DNA from: Deltaproteobacteria bacterium
GTDB lineage: Bacteria; Desulfobacterota; Syntrophobacteria; BM002
Reading direction: 5' to 3'
NCBI GenBank assembly: GCA_020353215.1
Contig: CP070692.1
Coordinates: 245,133 to 282,032 of the forward strand
Length of the DNA: 36,900 nt
Part shown: piece after piece, positions 24,808 through 34,758 of the stretch
Layout: every line of letters starts with the position of its first letter
How positions within the stretch are numbered: position 1 is the first letter of the stretch
Translations under genes and position numbers: made by a program
Notes under the pieces: model-generated
Seen by the model: only the letters and a program-made list of their open reading frames with translations
The model's database searches: none
Told to the model about the DNA's origin: nothing

Positions 24808-26844
24808 ATGGACTACAAAACTGTTTTGACCACCTGTGCCTATTGTGGCTGCGGTTGTGGCCTCTACCTAGAGGTTTTGGACGGCCGTCTCATTGGCACG
24901 CTACCCTCCAAGACCAATCCCATCAATGAGGGTAAGCTTTGTGTGAAGGGCTGGAACATCCACGAGTTTGTCCAGCACCCGAGCCGGCTCACCAAGCCGC
25001 TGATTCGCAAAAACGGCACCCTTACTGAGGCCTCTTGGGATGAAGCCCTGGACTACACCGCCTCCCGGCTCAAGGAGATCAAGGAAGCTCATGGCAGTCA
25101 CAGCATTGCTTTTCTGGCCTCGGCCAAGGTGACCAATGAGGAAAACTACGTAATCATGAAGTTTGCCCGAGCTGCAGTGGGGACCAACAATGTGGACCAC
25201 TGCGCCCGGCTCTGACACTCCTCCACGGTGGTAGGTCTTGCCGCCGCTTTTGGCAGTGGAGCCATGACCAACTCCGTTGCCGAGATTGAGGATGCCGACT
25301 GCATTTTTGTTATCGGCTCCAACACCACCTCATCGCACCCTCTGGTTGCCACCCGGATCTTTCGGGCCATAGCGAAAGGGGCCAAGCTGGTGGTTGCAGA
25401 TCCCAGAAGGATTCAGCTGGCCCTTAAGGCTGATACCTACGTGCGCCAAAACCTTGGTACTGATGTGGCTTTGCTAAACGGGATGATGCATGTGATCTTG
25501 AAGAACAACTGGCACGATCAAGCCTTCGTTGAGGAGAGGTGCGAGGGTTTTGAGGAGTTCAAGGAGGTAATTGACAATTATCCCCCGGAGAAGGTGGCTG
25601 AGACTACCGGGGTTTCTGCTGATGATATTGTCAAAATCGCCGAATACTACGCCAAGGCGGAAGCAGCCTCAATTGTTTACTGCATGGGGATTACCCAGCA
25701 CACCACAGGCGTTGACAACGTGAAATCCCTGGCAAATCTTGCCATGCTCACCGGCAACATGGGCAAAGAGTCCACCGGGGTGAACCCGCTTCGAGGCCAA
25801 AATAACGTCCAGGGCGCCTGTGACATGGGAGGCTTGCCCAATGTGTATTCGGGCTACCAGGCAGTAAATGTCATCGACAATCAGACCAAGTTTGAGAACG
25901 CCTGGAATGCCAAGCTTTCGGACCAGATCGGTCTCACCATTCCTTTTATGCTCTCCGGGCTTTCTGAAGGCACGTTGAAGGCCCTTTACGTGGTGGGGGA
26001 AAACCCCATGGTGAGTGACCCTGACATCGGCCATGTGGAAAAGGCCATGAAGAACGCAGAATTCTTGGTGGTCCAGGATATCTTCCGAACCCCCACTGCG
26101 GAGTTTGCTCACGTGGTTTTGCCCGGAACCTCATTTGCCGAAAAGGATGGCACCTTCACCAACACCGAGCGTCGGGTGCAACTGGTCAGAAAGGCCGTTG
26201 AGCCCGTGGGGGAGTCCAAGGCTGACTGGGAAATTATCCAGGAACTCTCCAATCGCTTCGGCTATCAGATGAACTATGAGAGTGCCGAAGATATCATGGA
26301 GGAGATCTCCACTCTTACGCCATCTTATGGCGGCATCACTTACGAGAGGTTGCAGGGAGAGGGTCTTGCCTGGCCATGCCCGGACAAGGAACATCCCGGC
26401 ACCAAATTTCTGCACAAGGACAAATTTGCCCGAGGCCTGGGACTCTTTCATGCCATTGAATATAAGCCGCCGGCCGAGGTGGTGGATGACGAGTTTCCTT
26501 TCTGGCTCAGCACCGGTAGAGTGCACGTCCACTATCATACCGGCACCATGACCCGAGTGTCTCCCTCGCTTCATGCAGAGATCCCGGAAGGGACCTTGGA
26601 GATGCACCCCGAAGACGCCCAGCGCTTGGCTGTGCGTGAGGGGGAGAAAGTCAAGGTTGCCTCCCGCCGCGGTGAGATTACAGCGAAGGTGACCGTGACC
26701 GACCGGGTGGACGAGGGCGTGGTGTTCATGCCGTTTCATTTTGCCGAGACCTGCGCCAATGTTCTCACCAACCCGGCCCACGACCCCACGGCCAAAATCC
26801 CTGAATTCAAGGTATGCGCCGTGAAGGTGGAAAAGGCGGCCTGA
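24808..26844 (+). CDS. fdhF: Selenocysteine-containing formate dehydrogenase catalytic subunit (in-frame TGA at 25213)
   Basis: One 678-residue molybdenum or tungsten bis-pterin enzyme read through TGA 25213-25215. That codon is residue 136, in DHCARL-U-HSSTVV, aligning with Sec140-His141 of E. coli FdhF. The N-terminal [4Fe-4S] ligands are C10, C13, C17 and C45, and Lys47 follows as in known formate dehydrogenases. Further family motifs: GSNTTSSHPLVATRIF, DPRRIQLA, MGITQHTTGVDNV, GNMGKESTGVNPLRGQNNVQGACDMG, FLVVQDIFRTPTAEFAHVVLP and the C-terminal molybdopterin-dinucleotide barrel (FWLSTGRVHVHYHTGTMTR). It oxidises formate or reduces CO2. No signal peptide is seen, so it is cytoplasmic. Placement after rnf, the FdhB-like protein and apbE suggests electron exchange with Rnf or ferredoxin. 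It is not a pseudogene: homology continues without a shift across the TGA. Confidence 0.95.
25213..25251 (+). promoter_or_regulatory. Bacterial SECIS element directing selenocysteine insertion in fdhF
   Basis: Right after TGA, GGTGG (25227-25231) pairs with CCGCC (25241-25245) and closes on the loop AGGTCT (25233-25238). Both the loop sequence and its distance from the TGA (17 bases between) equal those of the E. coli fdhF SECIS bound by SelB. Confidence 0.85.
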
Positions 26845-27212
26845 GATTGTGACAACCATTTCACGCAAGCGAAATTACCAAATCCTTGCAAAAGAAATGC
26901 ATGGAAGCGGCAAGATAATGTCCAAATAAAGCAATCATCACAATGAAGGATTGACCAGAATAGGTTCCGTTCTATTCAGCTCGATTCGAAGTCTGCATGT
27001 CGTTTATGTCCGTTCAAGATTAGTTGGACACACAGAAGGGTAAAAGTCCGAAACTGCCACTTTCTTTGCTCGCCTGTAAGACCTCCTCTGTTGCCTTGTC
27101 ACCAACAGGTCTGTCCTCAAAAACCAGTTGGTTTTGCCTAGCTAATCTGCTAAGTTTACCCGATCAAATCTTGAAAGGCTTCGTAGGAACTCGCATTGCC
27201 GAGAAAAGCTAC
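26845..27212. other. Region between fdhF and plsB
   Basis: Weak inverted repeats follow the fdhF stop (ATTTC/GAAAT at 26861-26878 region; CTTGC/GCAAG at about 26884-26914) and may end the transcript, but neither has a clear T-run. The plsB frame is open back to a TTG at 27024, so part of this region could be coding. Confidence 0.4.
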
Positions 27213-29891
27213 ATGGCGTTATTTAAACGTAAACCAACCAAAAGCCCTGCTGATGACCTGTCCGCAACTATGTCGGATGCAGACTTAGGCTGTAGTCTGG
27301 GCCGTTTTCCCACCTCGATTCTTGATCGTCTATTGGATAAAGTCTTTTCCAAAGCCTCCTTTCTGGAAAGTCAGCAACATTTGCTTCAAGATTTTAAACA
27401 GCGAGGCCTCCTCGTCTATTCAGTCAAACACCGCAGCCAACTCGATTTCTTGTTCCTCAACTCGAGGCTCCGCCTCGCCGGACTGAGGCCTCCGGGGACT
27501 GCCTTCGACATGCGTCCAATTCTCTGGTTGCCTGCCTTTCAGGCGATAGGTCTGCTTCTCAAATTCATACGCCATTATGTCAAAGAGGGTCATTTGCCCA
27601 ATCCTTACCAAACCGGGTACTATCGCGAATTGGTTCGGCAACGTGAATCCTCTGTCCTATTTCTGCTGGCCAAAGGAGGGTACTACCGGCGTTTCGGCTT
27701 TGCCGAGGAAGACCCACTTCACCTGCTCATTGAGATGCAGCGCCAGATAGATTACCCAATTACCTTAGTGCCGAGCCTGATCTTTCACGGCAAGGGACCG
27801 GAGAAACGCCAGAGGAGCATCGTGGACATTTTCTTTGGCAACAAAGAGAGGCCTGGCCGCTTGCGCAAGCTTGTCACTCTCCTCCGGAATTACAAGCACA
27901 ACGTTCTGGAGATTGCGGAACCTCTCAACCTGATGGGTTGGTTGACCAACCAAGAGATCCAGGAATCGCCGGAGACAGAACTCGCCTTCCAACTCCGCCG
28001 GGAACTCATCGACCGGACTGACGGTCACCGCCGCGTCGTAACTGGCCCGGTTATGAAGAGCCGCCTGGAGATAAAAGAAATCGTTGTTCACAACAGGGAC
28101 TTGCAGAAGAGTATCGAGCGCCGGGCCAGGGCGAACAACAAAAGTCTAGAGGCCGTGCGCATGGAAGCCGACGGTTATCTCAACGAGATCGCCAGTGACT
28201 ACAATATGACCTATGTCCAGCTTTGGGACCGCCTGCTTACCTGGACTTGGGGTACGATATTTGACGGCATCGACTTGGATGTGGATTCACTGAATATGGT
28301 CAAACAGGCCGCAGCCAAGCGAGTCCCACTGGTTTACGTACCGTGCCACAAGAGCCACATGGACTATATGATTCTCTCTTACCTGCTTTTCAAGAACAAT
28401 CTCAGCACCCCCTACGTTGCTGCCGGCAAGAATCTGGCCTTTTGGCCCCTTGGCCCCGTCTTTCGCAAGTCGGGGGCCTTTTTTATTCGCCGTAGTTTTC
28501 GAGGGCAGAAATTCTATGCCGAGGTTTTTGCAGCATATATAAAGACACTGGTGAATGAGGGCTACAATATTGAATTTTTCATCGAGGGCGGACGCAGTAG
28601 GACCGGAAAACTGGTTCTGCCCAAACTCGGCTTGCTGGTGATTCTCATGCAGGCAGTGCAGGAAGGCTACTGCGATGATTTGATCTTCGTCCCAACCACA
28701 ATTAACTACGATAGGGTTCTGGAGGAGGGAGCATACCTGAGAGAGGTAAAGGGCAGCCGCAAGCAAGACGAAAACCTCTCCCAGTTGGTTCGCGCTCGGA
28801 GTTTCCTGAGGAAGCGGTATGGAAAGGTTTACGTGAGATTCGCCCAACCGACGTCTCTGAGAAGCTACATGGAGCGGTTCAAACTGGAATTCGAAACCAT
28901 GCACCCCAAGGAACGTCACGCCATGTACCGGGATTTCGCCTGGCGCATCATCCACAGCATCAACAGCGTTTCCCTGATAACTCCATTCTCCCTGGTGGCA
29001 GCCGCCTTTCTCACCAGTTCCAAGCGAGGGATTTCTCTGGCGGAAGCCAAGATTATCGTCCACAACTATTACGACTACTTGAAGCACCAAGGGGTACGTA
29101 TGGCAGACACTCTCCAGGACCTAGAAAAGACGGTTCAGGACACATTAGGGCTGATGGAAAAGAGCAAGTGGTTGGAACTGCTCGCAGACGAGGAGGAGAC
29201 CGAGGAAGAAGAACGCATCTATACCATCGATGACAGCAACAGGCTCCAATTGGAGTATTATAAGAACAACCTGATTCACTTTCTGCTCCCGGCAGCCTAT
29301 GTGTCCACAGCCATTCTGGCCAAGCAAGCTTTTGATTTCGACCTATCGGGGATCGAAGAGGATCTTTACTTTTTCAGGGATTTCTTTAAATTCGAGTTTG
29401 TCTACGATGCCGACGAAGACCTGGAGGTAACCGTAGAAGAGGTACTGAACTACTGCATCTCTCGAGGCTTCATAATCGCCTTGAACAACCAGCAGAACAC
29501 CTACCGCATCTCGCACCAGGGACTCAAGGCACTTTCTTGTTTCGCAAGTTTCTTGCGAAGCTATTTCGAGTCCTACTGGATCGTGTTGAGAGCGACCAAG
29601 TATCTTGCCAAAAAACCATACAGTGACCGCGACTTCCTGAAAAAGATCAGCGTGTTGGGAAATAAGCTCTACAAGTTGGAAATTGTTGAGCGTTTCGAAA
29701 GCATTTCGCGTATCACCTTTGAAAACGGACTCCAGTACTTTTGCGAAAAAGGCGTGATTCGCAAACACGAAAAAGTGGATAACGGCAAGAGAAAGGTCAG
29801 GTACGAGGATGCCGACAACAAAGAAGCCGTGTCATACTATAACCGCATGATCGATCGGTACCTACGCAATTCCCACTTCACCTTCCAATAA
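27213..29891 (+). CDS. plsB: Glycerol-3-phosphate acyltransferase PlsB
   Basis: About 892 residues from ATG 27213; the frame is open to TTG 27024 (955 residues), but that extension lacks family features and a clear ribosome site. E. coli PlsB has 807. The acyltransferase motifs are all present: block I H379-KSHM-D384, block II GAFFIRRSFRG, block III FFIEGGRSRTGK and block IV VPTTINYDRV. It makes lysophosphatidate from glycerol-3-phosphate and acyl-ACP or acyl-CoA at the inner membrane. The N-terminal domain also carries an HxxxxD motif, H73-RSQL-D78, followed by GTAFDMRPILWLPAFQAIG; this duplicated, usually degenerate acyltransferase-like domain looks better preserved here. The C-terminal ~250 residues are the helical PlsB tail with an acidic insert (DEEETEEEERIYTIDD). 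Confidence 0.93.
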   Translation: MALFKRKPTKSPADDLSATMSDADLGCSLGRFPTSILDRLLDKVFSKASFLESQQHLLQDFKQRGLLVYSVKHRSQLDFLFLNSRLRLAGLRPPGTAFDMRPILWLPAFQAIGLLLKFIRHYVKEGHLPNPYQTGYYRELVRQRESSVLFLLAKGGYYRRFGFAEEDPLHLLIEMQRQIDYPITLVPSLIFHGKGPEKRQRSIVDIFFGNKERPGRLRKLVTLLRNYKHNVLEIAEPLNLMGWLTNQEIQESPETELAFQLRRELIDRTDGHRRVVTGPVMKSRLEIKEIVVHNRDLQKSIERRARANNKSLEAVRMEADGYLNEIASDYNMTYVQLWDRLLTWTWGTIFDGIDLDVDSLNMVKQAAAKRVPLVYVPCHKSHMDYMILSYLLFKNNLSTPYVAAGKNLAFWPLGPVFRKSGAFFIRRSFRGQKFYAEVFAAYIKTLVNEGYNIEFFIEGGRSRTGKLVLPKLGLLVILMQAVQEGYCDDLIFVPTTINYDRVLEEGAYLREVKGSRKQDENLSQLVRARSFLRKRYGKVYVRFAQPTSLRSYMERFKLEFETMHPKERHAMYRDFAWRIIHSINSVSLITPFSLVAAAFLTSSKRGISLAEAKIIVHNYYDYLKHQGVRMADTLQDLEKTVQDTLGLMEKSKWLELLADEEETEEEERIYTIDDSNRLQLEYYKNNLIHFLLPAAYVSTAILAKQAFDFDLSGIEEDLYFFRDFFKFEFVYDADEDLEVTVEEVLNYCISRGFIIALNNQQNTYRISHQGLKALSCFASFLRSYFESYWIVLRATKYLAKKPYSDRDFLKKISVLGNKLYKLEIVERFESISRITFENGLQYFCEKGVIRKHEKVDNGKRKVRYEDADNKEAVSYYNRMIDRYLRNSHFTFQ

Positions 29892-30100
29892 GGGTGGTAT
29901 GCTTTTGTTCGTTGTCTGCTGACGGTTGTTAAGGGTACGCTGGGCTCACCCGTTATTCGCTTAATTGACCGAAACATATGGCCAGGAGAGAGGGCCGATG
30001 CGAGGCAAAAGGACATGAACTGTCCAGCCTGGCTCATTGCTCATGGTGTTTGCGCTAAGCTACCAACTGAGAAGCAGTTGAACTGCAGATACTACTGATT

Positions 30101-32563
30101 GTGACCACACACAATGTTCGCGCCTCAGGAATCAGTTTGTTTACGGAAAAACAGCCAACACAAGCCAACGATAACAGTGGAGAACATCCGGAGACCATTC
30201 CTGAAGAACTCCCTCTCTTACCCGTCAGAGATGTGGTGGTCTTCACCTCAATGATTTTGCCACTCTTCGTTGGCCGTGAGCGCTCTATCCGCGCTATCGA
30301 AGAAGCATTGGCCACCAATCGCCTTATTTTTCTAGCCACCCAGAAAGACCAACAGGAAGAAGATCCCTCTCCCGAAACCATTTATGGAGTTGGCACAGTG
30401 GCCACGATCATGCGGATGATAAAGCTTCCGGATGGTCGCGTTAAGATTCTGGTACAAGGGTTAGTGAGGGGTTCCATCGTCGAGTTTACCCAACTGTCAC
30501 CCTACCACCGACTGCGTATTATCCCGCTGGCCGAAATGGAGTCGCCGTCAACTAGTGTGGAATTAGAAGCGCTAATGCGTAATGTGCGGGAGCAGAGTGA
30601 ACAGATCCTGTCCCTCCGGGGCTTGCTATCCAATGATGTGGTGTCTGTGCTCGATAACGTTGAAGAGCCTGGACGCCTGGCAGACTTGGTGTCTTCAAAC
30701 CTCCGTCTCAGGATAGAGGACGCCCAAGAGATCTTGGAAATCACGGATCCGGTGGCGCGCCTCCACAGGGTGAATGAGTATCTGGCCAAAGAACTGGAGT
30801 TGTCCACGGTGCAGGCCCGGATCCAGTCTGAAGCCAAAGAGGAAATGAATCGCACCCAGCGCGAATACTACCTTCGGGAACAACTGAGGGCCATAAAACG
30901 CGAACTGGGAGAATTGGACGAGCGGGATGAAGAAATCGAACAGTTCAGAGAAAGAACTGAGCGGGCTCGGCTACCGAAAGTTGCTCGAGAAGAGGCCCTC
31001 AAACAGTTGCACCGTCTCGAGCAGATGCATCCGGACGCTGCTGAGGCGTCCATGGTTCGCTCATACCTTGAGTGGTTGGTGGAACTCCCTTGGAGCCGTA
31101 GCACCAGAGACCATCTCGATCTGAAGAAAGCAAAACAAGTATTGGATGAAGACCACTACAATCTGGATCCGGTGAAGGAACGAATCCTTGAATATCTAGG
31201 CGTTCGCCAGCTCAACCCCAAGATGAAAGGCCCCATCTTCTGTTTTGTAGGTCCCCCCGGAGTTGGCAAGACTTCGCTGGGACGTTCCATCGCTCGAGCC
31301 ATGGGACGCAAATTCACTCGCATTTCCCTCGGTGGGATTAAAGACGAAGCTGAAATCCGCGGACATCGCAGAACCTATATCGGTGCACTCCCGGGACGTA
31401 TTCTTCAGGGACTAAAGACTGCTGGCTCCAACAATCCAGTTTTCATGATGGACGAGATCGACAAAGTAGGTACCGATTTCCGGGGCGATCCTTCAGCGGC
31501 ACTGTTGGAAATCCTTGATCCAGAACAGAATGCTGGTTTCAGCGATCATTATCTTAATGTGCCGTTTAATCTGTCTAGAGTGATGTTTATTACCACCGCC
31601 AATCTGATGGATCCTGTTCCTTCAGCGCTGCGGGATCGTATGGAGGTCATTAGGCTTTCCGGTTATAGTGATGAGGAGAAAGCGCAGATCGCCAGCGCTT
31701 ACTTGCTACCTCGGCAGCTGAAAGAAAATGGACTCTCCCGGAGGAATCTCCAAATCTCTCGGCCGACTGTGTTCTCCATAATTAACCACTACACTCAGGA
31801 AGCAGGGCTCCGAAATCTTGAACGAGAAATCGCGAAGATTTGCCGAAAAGTGGCCCGGCGTTTAGCTGAGGGCGAACGGGGCCCTTTTCGAATTACTCGC
31901 GCAAATCTTCACCGGTTCCTTGGAGTGCCCAAGGTAGCACCGGACGCTGAGCCGAAATCCGATGGCGTTGGGGTGGTGACCGGCCTTGCCTGGACCCAGT
32001 TTGGCGGTGAAATTATGCGCATCGAAGCCGCAACCATGGTAGGCAAGGGAAAGCTGATGCTTACCGGGCAATTGGGCGAGGTGATGAAGGAATCTGCCCA
32101 AGCTGCTCTGAGCTATGCCCGAACACGGGCAGAGCAACTTGGGTTGAAGCCCGACTTTTATGAAGAACTCGACATTCACATCCATGTGCCCGCTGGGGCG
32201 ATTCCAAAGGATGGACCGTCAGCGGGGGTTACCATGGCAACGGCACTGATATCCTCTCTCTGTCAGAGACCTGTTCGGAGGGATTTGGCAATGACCGGGG
32301 AAATAACCCTTCGCGGCCACATCCTCCCGGTGGGTGGCCTTAAGGAGAAGTCACTAGCTGCGTTACGAGCAAGGGTCAACACCTTGCTAATCCCGTCCCA
32401 AAATCGAAAAGATCTGGTGGAAATCCCAAAAAGAATCAGACGTAAACTTCGCTTCAAAACCGTGAACCACATGGATGAGATTTTGGACTTAGCATTGAAT
32501 CCTTCGGATAAGGAAGTTTCAGGCGCAAAGGATACAAAGAACGCCAAGAAGAAAGACGGCTAA
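30101..32563 (+). CDS. lon: ATP-dependent protease Lon
   Basis: An 820-residue LonA. The substrate-binding LAN domain starts with [23 protein letters not shown], and a coiled-coil helical part runs through [13 protein letters not shown]. The AAA+ module has Walker A GPPGVGKT (384-391) and Walker [12 protein letters not shown]. The serine-lysine peptidase has Ser707 ([10 protein letters not shown]) and Lys750 ([11 protein letters not shown]), 43 residues apart as in E. coli Lon. A GTG start is used. It degrades misfolded and regulatory proteins in the cytoplasm. The last ~14 residues ([14 protein letters not shown]) are lysine-rich, and the DNA coding for them resembles the repeat found in the lon-larC gap, so the tail may come from a repeat insertion. 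I saw no clear heat-shock promoter upstream. Confidence 0.97.
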   Translation: MTTHNVRASGISLFTEKQPTQANDNSGEHPETIPEELPLLPVRDVVVFTSMILPLFVGRERSIRAIEEALATNRLIFLATQKDQQEEDPSPETIYGVGTVATIMRMIKLPDGRVKILVQGLVRGSIVEFTQLSPYHRLRIIPLAEMESPSTSVELEALMRNVREQSEQILSLRGLLSNDVVSVLDNVEEPGRLADLVSSNLRLRIEDAQEILEITDPVARLHRVNEYLAKELELSTVQARIQSEAKEEMNRTQREYYLREQLRAIKRELGELDERDEEIEQFRERTERARLPKVAREEALKQLHRLEQMHPDAAEASMVRSYLEWLVELPWSRSTRDHLDLKKAKQVLDEDHYNLDPVKERILEYLGVRQLNPKMKGPIFCFVGPPGVGKTSLGRSIARAMGRKFTRISLGGIKDEAEIRGHRRTYIGALPGRILQGLKTAGSNNPVFMMDEIDKVGTDFRGDPSAALLEILDPEQNAGFSDHYLNVPFNLSRVMFITTANLMDPVPSALRDRMEVIRLSGYSDEEKAQIASAYLLPRQLKENGLSRRNLQISRPTVFSIINHYTQEAGLRNLEREIAKICRKVARRLAEGERGPFRITRANLHRFLGVPKVAPDAEPKSDGVGVVTGLAWTQFGGEIMRIEAATMVGKGKLMLTGQLGEVMKESAQAALSYARTRAEQLGLKPDFYEELDIHIHVPAGAIPKDGPSAGVTMATALISSLCQRPVRRDLAMTGEITLRGHILPVGGLKEKSLAALRARVNTLLIPSQNRKDLVEIPKRIRRKLRFKTVNHMDEILDLALNPSDKEVSGAKDTKNAKKKDG

Positions 32564-32813
32564 GATCTTCCCTGATCTCTGCAGTCCCCATGGTTAATTC
32601 ACTCGCTCCGTTGATTGGGCTTCAGTTGCCGTGACATCTATTCCGTCCGGGGTGCGGAGGAACGAGCTTTCTCGCCGGGGAAGCTGCTTGGAAGAGTCAG
32701 ACTAAACCCCTTCAGCACCAAAGACACCAGGACAACAAAGAACTGCAAGAATATCGAACCAGTTTCTTTATGGGCTTTGTGCCCTTTGTGGGTGCTTTCT
32801 TTTTTATCGTGGT
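32519..32813. repeat. Imperfect repeats spanning the lon 3' end and the lon-larC gap
   Basis: AGGATACAAAGAACGCCAAG (in the lon 3' end, about 32527-32546) is nearly repeated as AGGACAACAAAGAACTGC in 32728-32745. An inverted partner is visible as CTTTGTGCCCTTTGTGGG followed by TGCTTTC (about 32777-32801). Together they look like a repeat-type element with arms in lon and just before larC. Confidence 0.45.
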
Positions 32814-32820
32814 GGAAGCT

Positions 32821-34041
32821 ATGCGAATTGCCTATTTTGACTGTTTCTCAGGAATAAGCGGCGATATGATCCTAGGTGCCTTGATCGATTTGGGTCTGGA
32901 CCAGGAGGTACTCAAAGCCCATCTGTCTATGTTATCACTTGGTGGCTATCGGATCAGTGTATCCCGAGAGCCGCGGGGACCGATCACAGGAACAAGAGTG
33001 AAGATAGATTTTTCAGAGGAGGAACAACCAGCTCGCTCCTCGGGCGATATTCAGAGACTCATTGCTAACAGTAGTCTTCCAACTCCGATCAAGAAAACCA
33101 GTCTGGCTGTGTTGCTGCGACTCGCTGAGGTGGAAGGTAAATTGCACCAATCTCACCCGGAACACGTACATTTCCACGAAGTTGGAGCGGTTGACTCCAT
33201 AGTAGACATGGTGGGAGCTTCCATAGGACTGCATTATCTAGGTATTGAGCGGGTGGTAGCTTCTGCTCTTCCTCTAGGTCGGGGCTTTATCCGCTGCCAA
33301 CATGGATTGCTTCCATTGCCTGCTCCTGCCACTTTGGCCTTGCTGGAGGGGGTGCCGGTGCTTGACTCTGGACAGGAGCGGGAACTGGTGACGCCCACTG
33401 GTGCTGCCATTATTACGACTGTGAGTTCGGAATTTGGCGGATTTCCACAGATGAAACTCGGGCGAGTAGGCTACGGTGTGGGTCATCATCCAGAGAGTCA
33501 TCCTCCTAATCTTCTGCGGGTCGCCCTTGGCCAGACTTCCACCCTTATGTTCAGGGAACGGCTTCTTCTGCTGGAGACCAGTATCGATGACATGAATCCT
33601 GAATTTTACGGACACCTCATGGAACGTCTCTTCAGAGCAGGCGCCCTTGATGTCCACGTTCTGCCAGCCCAGATGAAAAAAAACCGTCCGGGACAATTGC
33701 TGCGCGTCCTTTTTTCCCAGGGGCTGCGGGAAGCAATTCTTCAGATCCTTTTTAGCGAGACTACCAGCATCGGTGCGCGTATCCATGAGGTGGAACGCTG
33801 CAGTATGCCTAGACGCACCATCCGTGTCCAAACCTCTTATGGCCGTCTGCCGGTCAAAGTTGCAACTAACCCGGAGGGCAACTTCAACTTGGCCCCTGAA
33901 CATGATTCCTGCCAGAGAGCAGCGTTGAGGTATCAGGTACCTTTGAGACAAGTCTACGAGGAAGCGCTGCGCAAGGCTAGGGATCGACTCCATAAGTCTA
34001 ACGCGGCGACGCGAGGACGCCGTGACGCGGAGAGAAAATAA
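32821..34041 (+). CDS. larC: LarC, nickel insertion into the pincer cofactor (DUF111 family)
   Basis: A 406-residue protein from ATG 32821 (MRIAYFDCFSGISGDM, the family's conserved opening; GGAAG precedes it). The frame is open to 32770, but that stretch lies in the repeat arm. Other signs: the His-rich HPEHVHFHEVGAVDSIVD loop, GVPVLDSGQERELVTPTGAA, ETSIDDMNPEFYGHLM and MKKNRPGQLLRVL. LarC is a CTP-dependent nickel insertase that finishes the nickel-pincer nucleotide used by lactate racemase and other LarA-like enzymes. In Lactobacillus it is made by frameshifting; here both halves are in one frame. The basic C-terminal tail (ATRGRRDAERK) is extra. No larA, larB or larE is in the window. Confidence 0.93.
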   Translation: MRIAYFDCFSGISGDMILGALIDLGLDQEVLKAHLSMLSLGGYRISVSREPRGPITGTRVKIDFSEEEQPARSSGDIQRLIANSSLPTPIKKTSLAVLLRLAEVEGKLHQSHPEHVHFHEVGAVDSIVDMVGASIGLHYLGIERVVASALPLGRGFIRCQHGLLPLPAPATLALLEGVPVLDSGQERELVTPTGAAIITTVSSEFGGFPQMKLGRVGYGVGHHPESHPPNLLRVALGQTSTLMFRERLLLLETSIDDMNPEFYGHLMERLFRAGALDVHVLPAQMKKNRPGQLLRVLFSQGLREAILQILFSETTSIGARIHEVERCSMPRRTIRVQTSYGRLPVKVATNPEGNFNLAPEHDSCQRAALRYQVPLRQVYEEALRKARDRLHKSNAATRGRRDAERK

Positions 34042-34108
34042 GCGTTTTCCGCTTCGCCGCCTCCCCGTGTCCGCGACAGACCTATGGATTTGAGGAAGAC
34101 TTGTTCGC

Positions 34109-34567
34109 ATGCAGGCTAATCGAAGAAATGACGTGGTTGTCTTCCTCGCGACGGGCTGCTTCACCGGATTCCTCCCCCGCATGCCTGGAACCTGGGGCAC
34201 CTTTGCTGCCATACCACTGGTGATACTTACCCATTCTGGAGGTCCATTCGTCGAATTCATAACTGCCTCCCTTTTTTTGGTCACTGCAGTGTGGCTTGCC
34301 GGGAAAGCTGAAGTCCTTCTGGGGAGTCGGGATGCGAGCCAGATTGTCATAGATGAGATGTTCGGTTTCGTCATTAGTCTTTTATGGCTTCCACTCAGCT
34401 TGAAACACTTGTGTCTGGGTTTTGTTTTTTTTCGCTTCTTTGATATCGTTAAACCTCCCCCGATCGCCTATCTGGAAGTGAAGTTGCCGGGAGGCTGGAG
34501 TGTGGTCTTGGACGATGCCCTGGCTGGGGTCTATACGAACATTGGTCTAAGGCTCTTGTTGGCTTGA
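34109..34567 (+). CDS. pgpA: Phosphatidylglycerophosphatase A (PgpA family)
   Basis: A 152-residue membrane enzyme of the PgpA family. It begins with FLATGCFTGFLPRMPGTWGTFAAIPL, a near-perfect family opening, and contains the acidic IVIDEMFGFVISLL motif, FFRFFDIVKPPPI and a C-terminal VVLDDALAGVYTNI. The Asp/Glu residues of IDEM and LDDALAG are expected Mg2+ ligands. Three to four helices. It removes phosphate from phosphatidylglycerophosphate in phospholipid synthesis at the inner membrane, which fits the presence of plsB upstream. GAGGAAG lies about 10 bases before the ATG. It is 67 bp behind larC. Confidence 0.92.
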   Translation: MQANRRNDVVVFLATGCFTGFLPRMPGTWGTFAAIPLVILTHSGGPFVEFITASLFLVTAVWLAGKAEVLLGSRDASQIVIDEMFGFVISLLWLPLSLKHLCLGFVFFRFFDIVKPPPIAYLEVKLPGGWSVVLDDALAGVYTNIGLRLLLA

Positions 34568-34758
34568 TTTGGAACTCCTTGACTACTCTCCCGATGAAGT
34601 GGCCTCAGTGGCCGGTTACACGTGCCCGGTAAGAGGATCGCGTATCCGTGTGGTGGTTGACCGGTCCACCTAGCTCTGCTTAATAAGGCTAGCTCGAAAA
34701 TGACAACCAGCCAATCACCAAAGCAAACAAATCAATCGTGCTACAGGGAAACGCTGCC

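Noticed and set aside
24808-26844. fdhF as a pseudogene or two adjacent genes split by TGA at 25213
   Set aside because: The frame continues, the TGA sits at the known Sec position and a SECIS with the correct loop and distance follows.
26131-26868. Minus-strand open frame opposite fdhF (245 codons)
   Set aside because: Shadow of a conserved gene; no ribosome site or family signal.
27024-27212. TTG start at 27024 giving a 63-residue extension of PlsB
   Set aside because: No clear ribosome site and the extra residues show no PlsB similarity; kept only as an alternative.
32770-32820. Extended larC start at 32770
   Set aside because: The added 17 residues come from the repeat arm, and the family begins at MRIAYFDCFSG (32821).
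33672-33682. A8 run in larC as a programmed frameshift site
   Set aside because: The full LarC is already in one frame, so no shift is needed; slippage cannot be judged from sequence alone.
33274-34374. Long minus-strand open frame opposite larC and pgpA (366 codons)
   Set aside because: Crosses two genes with clear homology; its sequence is compositionally odd and shows no motifs.
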